A stretch of 64,000 nucleotides of DNA from Begonia masoniana (lineage: Eukaryota; Streptophyta; Magnoliopsida; Cucurbitales; Begoniaceae): assembly GCA_022432975.1 (NCBI GenBank), contig CM039509.1, positions 25,637,432 to 25,701,431 of the forward strand. The letters run 5' to 3'. Each line of letters begins with the position of its first letter. Within the stretch, counting starts at the first letter, position 1. Of this stretch, positions 9,998-22,730 are shown in pieces. The notes under the pieces were generated by a model. The model worked only from the letters and a program-made list of their open reading frames with translations, had not been told where the DNA came from and searched no databases. Both the position numbers and the translations under genes were made by a program.

Positions 9998-12505
9998 TGT
10001 AACGACCTGGGGAGGATCGCCACGAAATTCGTGATTTGTCTTAAAACTTTAATTCATATTTGAACTCTTTTCTCCTGCTCTGTTTTTTTTATAACAGTAT
10101 ACCTAACAGGCTTAAGGACTTCAACTTAACCGATGGAAAATCAGTCCCTCGTACGTGACTTCTTCATGACATTATTTACTTAATCATTCACAGACATGAA
10201 CGACCATACACGGTCATTAATTCTATGACGAAACCGGGAGGTGGAGGATTGCCCTCGGGTCGCCCTACGTTATTCTACCCGAATTGCATGGGTCTGTATG
10301 CATCGGCGGATGAAGCGCATATTATCCGACCTATCACGTGCATATCATGTGACTCTCTCATCGACGTTCAGTAGAAAACATCTACCGATGAGCATGTGCG
10401 TCTCTCGTGAACGTCTAAAACATCATCCGGTAGTGGACATCTACCGGTAGACACGTGCAGCTCTCGTGATCATTAAAACATCTATCGATAGACATGTGAA
10501 ATTCATGTGTTCCTCTAAGACATCTTCTGATAGCTTACAAACTCTATATCATTCGGTGGAGAAGCTCTCTACATCATCCAATGAAATAAGGGTACATCAT
10601 CCGGTGACTCATTACACTACATCTGCCGATCGCTAGACGACAAAATAACACTTTCATCATCTGATGGCTTAAACTCTACATCTGCCGATCGCTAGACGAC
10701 AAAATAACACTTTCATCATCTGATGGCTTATTACACTACATCTGCCGATCGCTAGACGACAAAATAGCACTTTCATCATCCGATGGCTAAACACTCTACA
10801 TCTACCGATAGGAGAAAACACATCTTCCGGTAGATACTCCTACCAAAGGATTCATCCAACTTTCACATAACACAACTTAGCTAAGAAAGGCTCTTACTGG
10901 TATAACAAATTCATTCAGAGTATAAATAGCGGAAGACTTGCATGACATAAATCCTTTAAAAGGAAACATATCCTCATATCCAATCCCAGATTCAAAAGTT
11001 AACTCAAACAATACTAACACCATCCTACATAATTCCAGTTCTTATATTCTTACTGACATAAGGGAGCAATAACCAGGGGTCATAATCGCCTCTCCAGTCC
11101 CGCACTGTCACTTTGAGTATCCTCCAGCAACCAGCTTTAAATATCCTCTTTGAAGTTAGTACCTTCACCTGTAGTCTCTTCACCTACATCATAAGTTTCA
11201 TCTATAAGCCTAATGCTTAGTAAGGAATGCGACATTAACATGAGTGCATGAATGCATAATTCAGAGAAAACATGCTCATAGATCATTTCTTGTTCATATT
11301 CTTGTTCATATTCATCATTCATAATCATGAACCATATTCATCATTCGTAATCATTGTTCATAATCATTGTTCTTATTCATCATTTCAGTTGTGTGGAATG
11401 AGAGAGGATTTGTGCCGGTAAAGGGGGTTCGACAGTGATTTTGATCATGGTCCCTACTGCGGGTCGTATACATATGTCCTTCTTTGAACTGTGACATACG
11501 CCGAACCGCCCCCAATCCTCACTCAACCACGTTGTAGGGATTTTATCATCTTATCTTGTTCACGAGAAAACATGCTTTTAAAACAGTTTCGTATGCATAA
11601 AACTTTCATGATGCGTGAATATGGAAACTCTTAAAACATAAAGCTACAGAGCAGAGCATTATCCATCATGGAATATTACTTTCGAACTAAACGTCATAAA
11701 GAACACTAGACATCCGCATAAGGGAGTTTCTAATCATCACATAACATTCTACTTAGTATCCTCTGATGTAGGGTCCTAATGACCGAGAAACCTATACATT
11801 CACTTATCTGGTCTCCTTAGCAATCTAGACCTCTTCTTTTCAACTTCTTCACCTAAAACATGTGCATTACAGTAGTTAAATCAAAATCCTAAAACTCCAC
11901 TCATAAATCATCCTAGGATCTATTAGCTAAAGTCATTCCCGAATCCTTGGTTTGATATACTGTGCAAAATCTGAAATCCAAAATAAAACAAACAGGTTCA
12001 ACTATCGATTAAATCTGAGTTGATTACTTAAAATGTCCAGAATCGATTCGGGTTGACATTACTACTCTCGGATTCTAAAATGTTCTAATACTACTCGGCC
12101 ATTGATAAAATCCGAGTTCAAATGCCGAGCTGAAAACAGAGCTCCAAACACAAACAGATAACTACATTGTCCATTTCATACCTCAGGTGCGGATTCGCAG
12201 AGTAATGCGGCTAGAAACCGGTTGTCAGCGAGGAAGACACTGATAGCAGTGAGCGGGGCTTGGGAGAGAAGAAATCGCCAGAAAGGGAGGTGTCGGCTAC
12301 AGTGGTTTAAATGAGGTTTAAATCCCTTTCCTTTTCCTTTAAATACTGGCCTCAATCCTCCATTATTACAACTTTGCCACTCAACCTAGTTTAGATCCAC
12401 ATGTAATTAATTAAGCTTGGCATAAATCATAAACTACGAAGATTAAATATTTATGACTGTTAATACAGTTAAGAAAATCACCTGGCCGTTAACTCGGGTG
12501 TTACA
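9998..12505 (-). repeat. Element A left LTR (3' LTR in sense)
   Basis: 2508 bp, TGTAAC...GTTACA. The sense strand has a TATA-like TATTTAAAG (about 12337-12347), a leader, two intron-like segments, a hairpin TAAGC-CTAAT-GCTTA (11205-11219), then the 59/60-bp array. Its second donor is mutated to AGATAAGT (11801-11808), unlike the intact AGGTAAGT in the partner LTR. The 69- and 63-codon open frames inside recur in the other LTR and are not genes. Confidence 0.95.
10619..10797. repeat. 59/60-bp minisatellite in element A left LTR
   Basis: Three tandem units start at 10619, 10678 and 10738. Each holds CATCTGCCGATC, a GACGACAAAATA box and CATCATCYGATG. The same array is at 17685-17863 in the other LTR, so it predates insertion. 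Degenerate CATCNNCCGATG words continue on both sides (10310-10860). Confidence 0.9.
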
Positions 12506-12546
12506 TCCACCCCTCCTTAAACAAAATTTTTGTCCCCAAAAATTGA

Positions 12547-13587
12547 TCAAACAAACAACTTCGGATACTTGTCTAACATGTCCTGTCGTCGCTCCCACGT
12601 GGCTTCTTCTATGCCATGATTCATCCATAAAACTTTGACCAACGGAATTTCTTTATTCCTCAGAGTCTTAACTGCGGATTCCAATATCTGCACTGGTCTC
12701 TCTTCATACATTAATGATGGTTCAATATCAATATCCATTGGCTCAATAACTTGCGTCGGATCTCGTATGCATTTCCTTAACATTGACAGGTGGAAAACAT
12801 TATGAACTTTATCCAATGATGGAGGCAACTGCAGTCTGTAAGCTGTACTACCGATTCTAGCCAAAACAGGGAATGGTCCAATAAATCGTGGATTAAGCTT
12901 TCCCCTTCTGCCAAATCTTAGTACTCTTTTAAATGGTGAAACCTTCAGGAAGACCTCATCTCCAACAGCAAATTCAAGATCTCTCCTCCTTTGGTCTGCA
13001 TAACTTTTCTGTCGGCTTTGTGCAGTAATCATTCTCCTTTTAATATTGGCAATCTTGTCTGACATCTGCTGCAACATCTCGGGACCTAGGAGTTTCACTT
13101 CCCCAACCTCATCCCAATACAGAGGTGACCTACACTTCCTGCCATACAGTGCCTCATAAGGTGCCATGCCAATGGTCGACTGGTAGTTGTTGTTGTAGGA
13201 GAACTCAACCAGGGGTAAGTATCTACTCCAGGATGACTGGAAATCTAGTACACACGCCCTCAGCATGTCTTCAAGTATCTGAATAGTCCTTTCAGATTGA
13301 CCATCTGTCTGTGGGTGGAAGGCAGTACTGAAGGTTAACTTTGTACCTAATGCATCTTGTAAACTTTTCCAAAACCGGGAGGTAAACCTGGGGTCACGAT
13401 CGGATACAATAGATGCAGGGATTCCATGCAACCTAATAACTTCTTGTACATAAAGATCAGCAAGCTGGTCCATCGAGTAGGTTGTCCTTACTGGTAAGAA
13501 ATGGGCTGATTTTGTCAATCTATCAATCACAACCCAAATACTATCATGTCCTTTAATTGTCTTAGGTAATCCTACAACAAAATCCAT
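12547..13587 (-). pseudogene. Element A integrase core and chromodomain-like tail
   Basis: An open 346-codon segment. Catalytic D,D,E residues: Asp of MDFVVGLP, Asp of SDRDPRFTS, Glu of [15 protein letters not shown]-type motif (KLNPRFIGPFPV) and the chromovirus C-terminus follow (EEATWERRQDMLDKYPKLF), a chromodomain-like tail thought to guide integration to heterochromatin. It is in frame with the upstream RNase H segment but separated by a stop at 13606, where conserved Trp of PEW is TGA. The domain itself is uninterrupted. Confidence 0.93.
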
Positions 13588-13605
13588 AGCTATGTGTTCC
13601 CACTT

Positions 13606-14298
13606 TCATTCTGGAATAGGTAAAGGCTGAAGGGTACCCCTTGGACGTTGGTGCTTGGCTTTGACCTGTTGGCAAACCAAACATGACTCTACATGCTTAG
13701 CAACATCTCTCTTTAAGTTTGGCCACCAATAGAGTAACTTCAGGTCTCGATACATCTTGGTGCTGCCAGGATGTACAGAAAAGGGAGACGAGTGCGCCTC
13801 AGTCAGGATTATCTTACGTAATTCTTCATCATTAGGGACATACCATCTATTTCTAAACCTCAGAATCTCATCCTTAGAAAGACTAAACTCGGAGGTGGTG
13901 TCTTTCACCTTGTTCATCATGCTGTTATTCTCCTCAGAGTCTTTCTGTTGTGCCTCTTTGATCTTTTCTAAAACCGTTGGTTGAATGGTCAAATCGGCCA
14001 GTAAGGTTGATAACTCTGGAACTATCTCCAACTCCAATTTCTGAATCTCTGTCCTCAAAGGTAGAGACATAGTTGATACAACGGGTTGCATTGTTGTTGA
14101 CATCCTGCTCAATGCGTCAGCTACAGAGTTAGCCTTACCCGGGTGATACTTGATCTCAAAGTCGTAATCTTTAACAAATTCCAACCAACGCCTCTGCCTC
14201 ATGTTCAATTCCTTTTGTGTAAAGAGATACTTCAGACTTTTATGGTCAGAAAACACCTCACACTGCTGTCCATATAAGTAGTGCCTCCATATCTTCAA
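13606..14298 (-). pseudogene. Element A RNase H and integrase zinc domain
   Basis: The segment starts at [20 protein letters not shown] in RNase H and passes [19 protein letters not shown] and VADALSR. It then enters the integrase H2C2 zinc domain (His of [27 protein letters not shown]). The frame is shifted relative to the RT segment upstream (14606-14911), so a deletion of 1 or more bases lies at about 14300-14600. The first part of RNase H there is also stop-ridden. Confidence 0.9.
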
Positions 14299-14605
14299 AG
14301 CAAAAACGACAGCGCTAATTCTAAATCATGGGTGAGGTAGTTCTATTCGTAACTCTTTAATTGCCTAGAGGCATACGCTACAACTTTGCCTTCTTGCATC
14401 AAAACACAGCCCAAACCAACTTTTGATGCATCACAAAATACGTCTAGAAGCTATTCTCACAAGCTTCGGTCCAAGAATATTTATTGTCCTTCTTTGTCAA
14501 ATTCGTCAGGGGCTTAGCTATCATAGAAAATCCTTTGATGAACTTTCTGTAATAGCCAGCCAATCCAAGGAAACTGCGGACTTCACTGGCATTCTTTGGT
14601 TGTGG

Positions 14606-15553
14606 TCAATCCTTTACTGCCTGAATTTTGGTCGGGTCCACTGATATGCCATTAGCAGAAACTACATGGCCAAGAAAATTAACCTTGTCCAACCAAAATT
14701 CACACTTGGACAATTTGGCATAAAGCTGGTGCTCCTTCAATGTTGTCAAAACTATTCTTAAATGCTCTGCATGGTCAGCTTCTGTCCGTGAGTATATCAG
14801 GATATCATCTATGAAAACAATTACAAATTTGTCCAAATACTCCCAAAACACACGATTCATTAAGTCCATAAAGGCTGCAGGTGCATTGGTCAGTCCAAAT
14901 GACATGACCAAGAATTCGTAGTGTCCATAACGGGTTCTGAAGGCCGTCTTTGGTATATCTCCTTCCTTAACTTTCAGTTGTTAATAACCTGAACGTAAAT
15001 CTATTTTTGAAAACACCTTTGCTCCTTATAGTTGGTCAAACAAATCATCAATTCGGGGTAAGGGGTACTTATTCTTGATTGTCAACTTATTTAGCTCCCT
15101 ATAGTCTATGCACATTCTAAGGAAACCATCTTTCTTCTTGACAAATAAGACAGGTGCACCCCAAGGGGAACTGCTAGGGCGTATAAACCCTTTGTCTACT
15201 AATTCCTGTAGTTAGACTTTTAACTCCTTTAGTTCAACAGGTGCCATACGGTAAGGGTTCTTAGATACAGGTAATGCCTCGGGATATGTATCAATTACAA
15301 ACTCTATTTCTCTATCAGGTGGCAATCCTGGCAAGTCATCCAAAAATGCCTCAGGGAACTCTCTGACTATGGGGATATCTTGTAACTCTATCTTATTCTT
15401 CACCCGAACATCCATTATGCTAGCTAAGTAACTCTCACAACCATTTTTCAGTAACCAGTAAATTTCTAGTGAGGATATGATTGGTATTTTGCTTATCTTA
15501 GGAATAGCTTGGAAGGAATAATGATCACCATTTGGGGGTCGAAAATCAACCAT
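14606..15553 (-). pseudogene. Element A reverse transcriptase
   Basis: Two open stretches (15553-15212 and 14911-14606) of one frame, with stops between. Motifs: [20 protein letters not shown] (pol start), [13 protein letters not shown] and [13 protein letters not shown] regions, [20 protein letters not shown], and the catalytic FIDDILIYS (F-I-D-D form of YXDD). NFLGHVVS follows. The stop at 15212 and those near 15050 and 14990 destroy the protein. The stop at 14606 replaces the Trp that normally follows VKD. Confidence 0.92.
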
Positions 15554-15592
15554 CCCAGATCTACAACTTATTGTGGCATAATGCCTAAATAA

Positions 15593-16918
15593 CTAATCCA
15601 TTCCTAATATCACCTCGTATCCTTTCATGTCAATTACAATCAGTTCTACATATAGTCTCTTACTTCCTAAGGACACAACATCACCTTTAACAATCTGTTC
15701 AGAATGTAGGGACTTCCCTGATGGTAACATAACATCATATGGCCTTTCGGCTGGTAAAAGTTCTAAGTTGTGATTGCACACAAACAAGGTTGATATAAAT
15801 GAGTGCGTGGCTCTTGTATCTATAAGTGTGTAAGCAGCAAAACCACAGATCGTAATGGTACATGTTATCACTGTATGCGGCACCGTGTCCTCATCTTCCA
15901 TCATAGCAAAAACTCTAGGTGCTATCCTTGCACGGTTCGGATCTGGCGGCATGGGGTAGTCTCTGACTATGTGTCCAATTTTATCACATCTGAAACAGCG
16001 GCCAGAACGCAACTTGCATTCGCCGGGGTGATTCTTCTGACAGGTGGGGCATAAGGGTGCCAGAGGCCTCTTTCCCTTTCCTTGGTCATCATTCTGGTTG
16101 TATGGCCTCTTCACACCTTTCTGCTGTTGTGGTCCCCTGTTCTGCTGTGGCTGCCAGCCCTTGTTCGGTCGTGGTGGCTATTGGACATCCTTGGTAATCT
16201 TCTTTGACTGATCACGCTGCTCATACACTGTTATTTCAGCCTCCTCCATTTCCAGGGCCTTAGCTGTGACCTCGGTATACGGCACATTGTAGACACCAGC
16301 AGTTTTCACCTTCATATACAAGCTTGGCTTCAGTCCTTGAACAAACTGATAGATCTTATCCTCCTCGTCTTCCACTAAACAAGATGCAAACCGAGATAAA
16401 GCCTCAAATCTACATATGTAATCCGTCACTGAACCAGTCTGTCAAAGATTCATAAACTCCTTCTTCTTATTGGCCTGAACAGTCCGGTTGAAATACTTGT
16501 CAAAAAAGGCCGTCTTGAACCTTCCCCAGGTCATAGCTTCTGCGTCAGTCGTGCTCTGGACCGAGTTCCACCAATGCCTCGCATCCAGTTCCAAGTGATA
16601 GACAGCACATGTGACTTTATCTCCTTCTTCCACCTTTGCATACTTGAACATGTCCTCCATCTTTTGAATCCATTCCTCAGCATAAACTGGATCTGAAACT
16701 TGACCATTGAAAGTCGGGGGTCGAAGTCGGTGAAAACGCTCATCCCCATGTTCTCGAGCAATATTCGTACTCGAATTCCCTTGTTCTTCCCTGGCGGTCA
16801 TGAGCTGCTCAACTTGACGGGATTGGCGAATAACTAGCTCAGTCAGCTGAGCAATGGTGTGACTATCCACATTGTCATCTCTCTGTTGACCTCTCACCAT
16901 CTTGGGATTCCTAAACAA
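15593..16918 (-). pseudogene. Element A gag, zinc knuckle and protease
   Basis: One frame with stops at 16442 and 16178. The gag capsid region has LRPPTFNGQVSDP, EEWIQKMEDMF and LDARHWWNSV. The zinc knuckle reads CFRCDKIGHIVRDYP, with Tyr in place of the last Cys. The protease active site reads DTRATHSF, with Arg in place of the Gly of DTG. Both substitutions need only one G-to-A change on the coding strand, as do most of the new stops. The start is taken at the Met of 16918 (MFRNPKMVRGQ), just downstream of the PBS. Confidence 0.92.
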
Positions 16919-17046
16919 TTAGTCATAAACGCATCTTCACTTAATGACATTGCTAGAATCTTAAACACTTACAGTTGCTGGAGTGTGCTCATGTGACAGT
17001 CAGTGTTGGAAGGCAGTCTGCAGAATCGGTTTTAGAACCCGATTTT

Positions 17047-17058
17047 GCTCTGATACCA
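17047..17058 (-). promoter_or_regulatory. Element A primer-binding site
   Basis: TGGTATCAGAGC on the minus strand, complementary to the 3' end of initiator tRNA-Met. It lies 4 bases from the 5' LTR (17063-19571) and primes minus-strand DNA synthesis. Confidence 0.95.
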
Positions 17059-17062
17059 TAAT

Positions 17063-19571
17063 TGTAACCACCCGGGGAGGATCGCCACGAAATTCGTGAT
17101 TTGTCTTAAAACTTTAATTCATATTTGAACTCTTTTCTCCTTCTCTGTTTTTTTTTATAACAGTATACCTAACAGGCTTAAGGACTTCAACTTAACAGAT
17201 GGAAAATCAGTCCCTCGTACGTGACTTCTTCATGACATTATTTACTTAATCATTCACAGACATGAGCGACCATACACGGTCATTGCTTCTATGACAAAAT
17301 CGGGCAGTGGAGGATTGCCCTCGGGTCGCCCTACGTTATTCTACCCGAATTGCATGGGTCTGTATGCATCGGCGGATGAAGCGCATATTATCCGACCTAT
17401 CACGTGCATATCATGTGACTCTCTCATCGACGTTCAGTAGAAAACATCTACCGATGAGCACGTGTGTCTCTTGTGAACGTCTAAAACATCATCCGGTAGT
17501 GGACATCTACCGGTAGACACGTACAGCTCTCGTGATCATTAAAACATCTATCGATAGACATGTGAAATTCACGTGTTCCTCTAAGACATCTTCCGATAGC
17601 TTACAAACTCTATATCATTCGGTGGAGAAGCTCTCTACATCATCCAATGAAATAAGGGTACATCATCCGGTGGCTCATTACACTACATCTGCCGATCGCT
17701 AGACGACAAAATAACACTTTCATCATCCGATGGCTTAAACTCTACATCTGCCGATCGCTAGACGACAAAATAACACTTTCATCATCCGATGACTTATTAC
17801 ACTACATCTGCCGATCGCTAGACGACAAAATAGCACTTTCATCATCCGATGGCTAAACACTCTACATCTACCGATAGGAGAAAACACATCTTCCGGTAGA
17901 TACTCCTACCAAAGGATTCATCCAACTTTCACATAACACAACTTAGCTAAGAAAGGCTCTTACTGGCATAACAAATTCATTCAGAGTATAAATAGCGGAA
18001 GACTTGCATGACATAAATCCTTTAAAAGGAAACATATCCTCATATCCAATCCCAGACTCAAAAGTTAACTCAAACAATACTAACACCATCCTACATAATT
18101 CCAGTTCTTATATTCTTACTGACATAAGGGAGCAATAACCAGGGGTCATAATCGCCTCTCCAGTCCCGCACTATCACTTTGAGTATCCTCCAGCAACCAG
18201 CTTTAAATATCCTCTTTGAAGTTAGTATCTTCACCTGTAGTCTCTTCACCTACATCATAAGGTTCATCTATAAGCCTAATGCTTAGTAAGGAATGCGACA
18301 TTAACATGATTGCATGAATGCATAATTCAGAGAAAACATGCTCATAGATCATTTCTTGTTCATATTCTTGTTCATATTCATCATTCATAATCATGAACCA
18401 TATTCATCATTCGTAATCATTGTTCATAATCATTGTTCTTATTCATCATTTCAGTTGTGTGGAATGAGAGAGGATTTGTGCCGGTAAAGGGGGTTCAACA
18501 GTGATTTTGATCATGGTACCTACTGCGGGTCGTATACATATGTCCTTCTTTGGACTGTGACATACGCCGAACCGCCCCCAACCCTCACTCAACCATGTTG
18601 CAGGGATTTTATCATCTTATCTTGTTCATGAGAAAACATGCTTTTAAAACATTTTCATATGCATAAAACTTTCATGATGCGTGAATATGGAAACTCTTAA
18701 AACATCAAGCTACAGAGCAGAGCATTATCCATCATGGAATATTACTTTCGAACTAAACGTCATCAAGAACACTAGACATCCGCATAAGGGAGTTTCTAAT
18801 CATCACATAACATTCTACTTAGTATCCTCTGATGTAGGGTCCTAATGACCGAGAAACCTATACATTCACTTACCTGGTCTCCTTAGCAATCTGGACCTCT
18901 TCTCTTCAATTTCTTCACCTAAAACATGTGCATTACAGTAGTTAAATCAAAATCCTAAAACTCCACTCATAAATCATCCTAGGATCTATTAGCTAAAGTC
19001 ATTCCCGAATCCTTGGTTTGATATACTGTGCAAAATCTGAAATCCAAAATAAAACAAACAGGTTCCCCTATCGATTAAATCTGAGTTGATTACTTAAAAT
19101 GTCCAGAATCGATTCGGGTTGACATTACTACTCTCGGATTCTAAAATGTTCTAATACTACTCGGCCATTGATAAAATCCGAGTTCAAATGCCGAGCTGAA
19201 AATAGAGCTCCAAACACAAACAGATAACTACATTGTCCATTTCATACCTCGGGTGCGGATTCACAGAGGAATGCGGCTAGAAACCGGTTGTCGGCGAGGA
19301 AGACACTGATAGCAGTGAGCGGGGCTTGGGAGAGAAGAAATCGCCGGAAAGGGAGGTGTCGGCTACAGTGGTTTAAATGAGGTTTAAATCCCTTTCCTTT
19401 TCCTTTAAATACTGGCCTCAATCCTCCATTATTAAAACTTTGCCACTCAACCTAGTTTAGATCCACATGTAATTAATTAAGCTTGGCATAAATCCTAAAC
19501 TACGAAGATTAAATATTTATGACCGTTAATACAGTTAAGAAAATTACCTTGCCGTTAACTCGGGTGTTACA
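17063..19571 (-). repeat. Element A right LTR (5' LTR in sense)
   Basis: 2509 bp. The sense strand reads from 19571 down: TATA-like box at 19403-19413; donor GAG|GTATGA at 19248/19247; acceptor TTTTAG|GTGAAG at 18919/18918; exon-like segment 18874-18918; donor CAG|GTAAGT at 18874/18873; hairpin 18271-18285; acceptor TGTAG|GTGA at 18250/18249. The 59/60-bp array (17685-17863) is downstream of that acceptor. Confidence 0.95.
17685..17863. repeat. 59/60-bp minisatellite in element A right LTR
   Basis: Units begin at 17685, 17744 and 17804, in the same number and order as in the left LTR (10619-10797), with a few base differences. Confidence 0.9.
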
Positions 19572-20170
19572 TCACCCGATCGAACCCACCGTCTCTGGAA
19601 GAGGTTCAAAGTATGCTCCACAGCTACGACTTCCGCCTGGAGAAACAAAACCAAAGCTTTTCCTTTCCGACGCCGGCGCAACTCTAGGCGAACATCACCT
19701 TTCCGCAAAAATTTCACCCCTCCTGGGCTCGACCCATTTTTCGCCCTCCTGCCGTTGGTTCTTTTCCCAGCCAAACCGGTCCTCGTAACCCCTCTGCAGC
19801 AGACCCATGGCGTCCTCGGCCCGCCCACCAATATAAGCCTCATTGCCAAATATGTGGGAGACTGGGCCATTCGGCCCTTAAATGTTACCAGTTGCAGTCA
19901 CTAGCCCATCACCCACCCTTGGCCCAAGCAAACTTCACAGGCTTCTCCTCTGACCCAGCCCAATTGCCATACTCTTATTCACTGGCCTCCACCTGACCCA
20001 AACCCAATCTACATAACCCGCCCAACCCTTTAATCGCCCACCCGTCTTCCCGCTTACTGACCCGAAACCCTGCATTCCCAGATTCCACCAGCATTCTTCC
20101 CCTCCCTTCTTCTCTGTCGCCGACCACCACTTGGATTCTCGATTCTGGCACCACTGATCATTTCACGACA
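19572..20170 (+). pseudogene. Copia gag C-terminus, zinc knuckle and protease start
   Basis: After the TCACC duplication the copia gag frame resumes (RSNPPSLEEVQSMLHSYDF). A CCHC knuckle CQICGRLGHSALKC lies at 19844-19885, giving C-X2-C-X4-H-X4-C. The aspartic protease signature WILDSGTTDHF is at 20132-20164. The parts are in different frames, with stops between, so small indels have accumulated. The 89- and 108-codon open frames over this region are in wrong frames. Confidence 0.88.
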
Positions 20171-20319
20171 CAGTCCGAGCTCCTCCAACAACTTCAACTG
20201 AATCTTCTCACATTGCAACTGCCGCAGGTACATCTGTCCCTCTTTCTTGTTCTGGTGTAGCTGTTCTTCCGGCCTCTGGTCGGTCTCTCTCTTTATCAAA
20301 TGTCTATCACAGCCCCTAT

Positions 20320-21074
20320 TTGCATCATAATCTATTAAGCGTTTCTAAATTATGTCAACAAAATTCGGTTTTCGTTGAATTTCACCCTACATGTTTCTTT
20401 GTAAAGGATCAGAATTCTCACAAAATTCTGCTGCATGGTTCGCTCCATGACGGCCTTTATCGCACGCCTTCCTTGAATCCGCTTTTGTCGCCTACTGCTC
20501 GATCTCATCCACAGCCAACAGTCCCTCCCATTTTGTCCCTCGCTGCCACCCATAGTGAAGCTTTCCCCACTATTTTGGATCCATCTTGGCATCTTCGCTT
20601 GGGTCATCCATCATTTTTTGTATTCAGCGAGTTCTCAAATTGTGTAATTTAAATTCTGCTAAAGTTGAACATCAAGTTTGTACTTCCTGCCAAATGAGTA
20701 AAAGTCACCAATTACCTTTTCAAAACTCTCAGTCTCATGCACAATTTTCTTTTTATATCATTCACACGGATGTTTGGGGTCCCTCTCCAATAAAGTTCGT
20801 CATTGGTGCATGATATTTTCTTCTCTTTGTGGATGATTGTACTCGATTCACATGGATCTTTCCTTTAAAATTAAAGAGCGGAGTTTATTGCACTGTTGCA
20901 AATTTTTATCAATTTGTCAATACTCAATTTGGTACTAAAATCAAAATCGTCCAATCTGATTGGGGCGGTGAATTCCAGTCCCTCACTCCTCTGTTCAAAT
21001 CCCTTGGCATCCAACATCGAATTTCGTGTCCGTATACTCCGAATCAAAACGGTAGAGTCAAAAGAAAAAATTGA
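20320..21074 (+). pseudogene. Copia gag-pre-integrase and integrase core
   Basis: MHHNLLSVSKLCQQNSVFVEF and GLYR belong to the gag-pre-integrase domain (20320-20500). WHLRLGHPS and CTSCQMSKSHQLPF form the H2C2 zinc site. IHTDVWGPSP (first Asp), a DDCTRFTWIFPL segment, SDWGGEFQS (second Asp) and YTPNQNGRVKRKN (the motif before the catalytic Glu, which here is diverged to Lys/Arg-rich sequence) form the core. Frames change near 20640 and 20815. The canonical Glu after NG is not seen, suggesting a dead enzyme. Confidence 0.88.
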
Positions 21075-21139
21075 CATGTCGTTGAAACTGGACTCGCTCT
21101 CTTGTTCCACTCCTCAGTCCCCAAACACTCTGGACTTAT

Positions 21140-22727
21140 GCCTTCATCACGGCTACCTTATTGATCAATTTACTTCCCACCCCTGTACTCTGTCACAAGT
21201 CACCTTTTGAGTGTTTGTTCAACGCAATTCCCAAGTACACATCTCTACGTGTCTTTGGTTGTCTCTGCTTTCCACTTCTTCGGCCTTTCAATCAACATAA
21301 ACTTCAACCTAGATCTCTTCCATGTGTGTTTTTAGGCCCCAGTCCTCAACACAAAGGTTACATCTGCTTCCAAAAGTCCTACAAAATCTATATATCTCGT
21401 CATGTCAAATTCATGGAATCCCAATTTCCATTCTCTGCAATTCACCAACTTGTGTCTGATGCTTCTCCCTTCAGTCTACACATTCCCTACATTCCTCACC
21501 TCCCCACCTCCCACCAATCCACTTGAAACAATCTCATCACTTCCCTTAATACCCATTTCCTCCCTCTCTCCTACAGATTACCATTTTTCACCCCTTCACA
21601 CCCTCCCTTCCCCATTACCCAAAACCATACCCACTCAAATCCTCACCCAACCTGCTCACAACACTCACCCTATGACGACTCATTCCAAAGCAGGTATTTT
21701 TAAGCCAAAAGCCCTTCTTATTGAGCAAACTCTTGAACCCCAAACTTTTAGCCAAGCTGCCAAATTTCCTCACTGGCTTAATGCCATGAAAGAGGAAATC
21801 ACTGCCCTTCAAGAAAATAACACCTGGTCTTTAGTTCCCCTCCCACAAGGTGCAAAATTAATAGGCTGCAAATGGGTATTGAAGACCAAATTGAACTCTG
21901 ATGGGACCATCTCTTGGTTTAAGGCTCTTCTTGTAGCCAAAGGGTATCAACAGACATAAGGTAGTGATTATGTTGAAATTTTTAGTCCGATTGTCAAACC
22001 GACCTCAGTTCGGACAATACTTTCCTTGGCTATCTCTTTTCGCTAGATTATCAGATAGCTAGATATTAGTAATTCCTTCCTACATGACGATTTGACCGAG
22101 CACGTGTACATGCAACAACCTCCAGGTTTCATTGACTCCAATTCACCGTCGGCTGTATGTTTCTTACATAAAGCTCTCTATGGGCTAAAACAATCCCCCA
22201 GAGCTTGGTACACTAAGTTATACACTGCATTAATCAACTGGGGTTTCTCCACATCCAAGTCTAACCCATCTCTTTTCATTCGTCGTTCGTCCTCGGCCAT
22301 TATTATCATGCTTGTGTACGTGGACGACATTATTCTGACTGGTGATTCCCATACTCTTGTTGACCAGCTATTGGCATATCTACATTCTCAGTTTAAAGTT
22401 CGTGACCTTGGACCGGTGTCTTATTTTCTTGGCATTTCAGTCACTAAGACAGCCACTGGTATGAATCTCTCTCAATCTTGATATATATCTGAGCTACTTA
22501 ACAGGGCAAATATGGGATCTTGCAAACCTGTTCCGACCCCCATGGTGGCTGGTCCTATGCTATCTTTCAAATCCGAGACACCTTTACCTGATGGTTTCTT
22601 ATACCAAAGCATAGTTGGTGGTCTTCAGTACTGCTGCCTTACACGACCAGATATTGCCTTTACCGTAAACAAGGTATCACAATTTATGCATGCTCCCTCA
22701 GATACTCACTGGCAATCGGTCAAATGA
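21140..22727 (+). pseudogene. Copia integrase C-terminus and reverse transcriptase
   Basis: ECLFNAIPKYTSLRVFGCLCFP and the Pro/Ser-rich tail of integrase are followed by the RT start (FPHWLNAMKEEITALQENNT, KLIGCKWVLK, LVAKGYQQT). After a stop at 21957 come MQQPPGFIDS, KALYGLKQSPRAWY and the catalytic LVYVDDIILTGD (22312-22347, YVDD). DLGPVSYFLGI and QSIVGGLQYCCLTRPDIAFTV close the domain. Stops at 21957 and 22480 and frame changes near 21400 and 22060 break it. Confidence 0.9.
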
Positions 22728-22730
22728 ATA

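Larger units (their letters stand above)
9998..19571 (-). mobile_element. Ty3/gypsy element A (Tekay/Del-like chromovirus), TSD TCACC
   Basis: A full-length minus-strand element: LTRs 9998-12505 and 17063-19571, iMet primer-binding site on the minus strand at 17047-17058 (TGGTATCAGAGC), and polypurine tract AAGGAGGGGTGGA on the minus strand at 12506-12518. Perfect 5-bp duplications TCACC flank it (9993-9997 and 19572-19576), inside copia gag. The internal 4.56 kb encodes one gag-pol frame broken by many stops, with at least one frameshift between 14606 and 14298. LTR length and integrase tail fit Tekay-type chromoviruses. The two LTRs look nearly identical by eye, so insertion is fairly recent. 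Confidence 0.95.

Noticed and set aside
10241..10450. 69-codon open frame repeated at 17307-17516
   Set aside because: It recurs only because both LTRs of element A are the same sequence; composition is minisatellite words and it has no domain.
11137..11328. 63-codon minus-strand open frame repeated at 18203-18394
   Set aside because: It lies across the proposed LTR intron 2 boundary, is repeated only through LTR identity and is low complexity (Glu/Tyr/Gln repeats).
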